NCBI GenBank assembly: GCA_946482565.1
Contig: CAMLSB010000126.1
Coordinates: 1-5,426 of the forward strand
Origin: an uncultured Lysobacteraceae bacterium
GTDB taxonomy: Bacteria; Pseudomonadota; Gammaproteobacteria; Xanthomonadales; Xanthomonadaceae
DNA length: 5,426 nucleotides
Reading direction: 5' to 3'
In this document: positions 5,242-5,426 of the stretch, one piece after another
How the letters are laid out: every line of letters begins with the position of its first letter
Position numbering within the stretch: the first letter of the stretch is position 1
Translations under genes and position numbers: made by a program
The notes under the pieces: generated by a model
Seen by the model: the letters and a program-made list of their open reading frames with translations, nothing else
What the model was told of the DNA's origin: nothing
Databases searched by the model: none

Positions 5242-5426
5242 TCAGTACAGGGTGCCGGCGTTGACGATCGGCTGCGTGGCGCGCTCGCCGCACAGCACGA
5301 CCAGCAGGTTGCTGACCATCTGCGCCTTGCGCTCCTCGTCCAGCTGCACGACGCCGTTCTTCTGCAGTTCGGCCAGCGCCATCTCGACCATGCCGACCGC
5401 GCCGGCGACGATGCGCGTGCGCGCGG
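5242..5426 (-). CDS. SPFH/Band 7 domain protein, C-terminal fragment
   Basis: The last 60 residues are present; the gene continues beyond the right edge. The visible stretch runs [20 protein letters not shown] (1-20), a linker [20 protein letters not shown] (21-40), and [20 protein letters not shown] (41-60). I recognise this as the tail of a class of bacterial SPFH (stomatin/prohibitin/flotillin-like) proteins ending in QP(V/I)VN-GTLY. The SPFH domain itself is outside the window, so the call rests on the tail. These proteins form oligomeric rings or cages on the membrane and often modulate membrane proteases. The gene is the most upstream member of the operon visible here, 7 bp before the Arc-like gene. 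A cysteine (Cys45) occurs in the conserved LLVVLC block. Confidence 0.75.
   Translation of the reverse strand, partial: ARTRIVAGAVGMVEMALAELQKNGVVQLDEERKAQMVSNLLVVLCGERATQPIVNAGTLY

Noticed and set aside
5090..5293. Possible toxin partner of the Arc-like protein
   Set aside because: The 67-codon frame is an out-of-frame reading across the SPFH end and the Arc-like gene, with an Arg-rich product. No toxin family motif is visible.
1..5426. tRNA, rRNA, CRISPR array, insertion sequence with transposase, or prophage genes
   Set aside because: I looked on both strands for tRNA-like arms, regularly spaced repeats and transposase or phage motifs, and found none apart from the single palindromic element at 95-213.

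Overview
The window is very GC-rich, and almost every codon in the real genes ends in G or C. The protein types (an S10 serine carboxypeptidase, a DUF3887-α/β-hydrolase, an SPFH protein followed by an Arc-like protein, and the N-terminus of ParC) fit a gammaproteobacterium of the Xanthomonadaceae/Lysobacteraceae (Lysobacter, Luteimonas or Stenotrophomonas-like). This placement is inferred from remembered family resemblance, not from a search.

Left part (1-1134). The 5' end of parC (topoisomerase IV subunit A) runs off the left edge on the minus strand. Upstream of it on the same strand is an M15-family (VanY-like) D-alanyl-D-alanine carboxypeptidase gene. Between and partly inside them lies a 119-bp REPIN-like palindromic element with two perfect 39-bp inverted arms (95-133 and 175-213). 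One arm ends flush against the parC start codon. The other arm supplies the last seven codons and the stop codon of the peptidase. A divergent intergenic region of about 130 bp follows.

Middle (1135-2634). The only plus-strand gene encodes an exported S10 serine carboxypeptidase. It ends tail-to-tail with the next gene, and an 8-bp perfect inverted repeat contains both stop codons.

Right part (2657-5426). Five minus-strand genes look like one operon, read right to left: the C-terminus of an SPFH/Band 7 membrane-scaffold protein, an Arc-like ribbon-helix-helix protein, a small DUF4177 protein, a CPBP intramembrane metalloprotease and an exported DUF3887-α/β-hydrolase. The first four are packed with a 7-bp gap, an 11-bp overlap and a 1- or 4-bp overlap. 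The hydrolase follows after 34 bp.

The theme is envelope maintenance: two peptidases, an exported hydrolase, a membrane protease and a membrane scaffold protein. The most unusual feature is the palindromic element, which forms the junction between the peptidase gene and the essential parC gene. The most interesting functional hypothesis is the tight coupling of an SPFH protein, an Arc-like protein and a CPBP protease. No RNA genes, CRISPR arrays, complete transposase genes or phage genes were seen.
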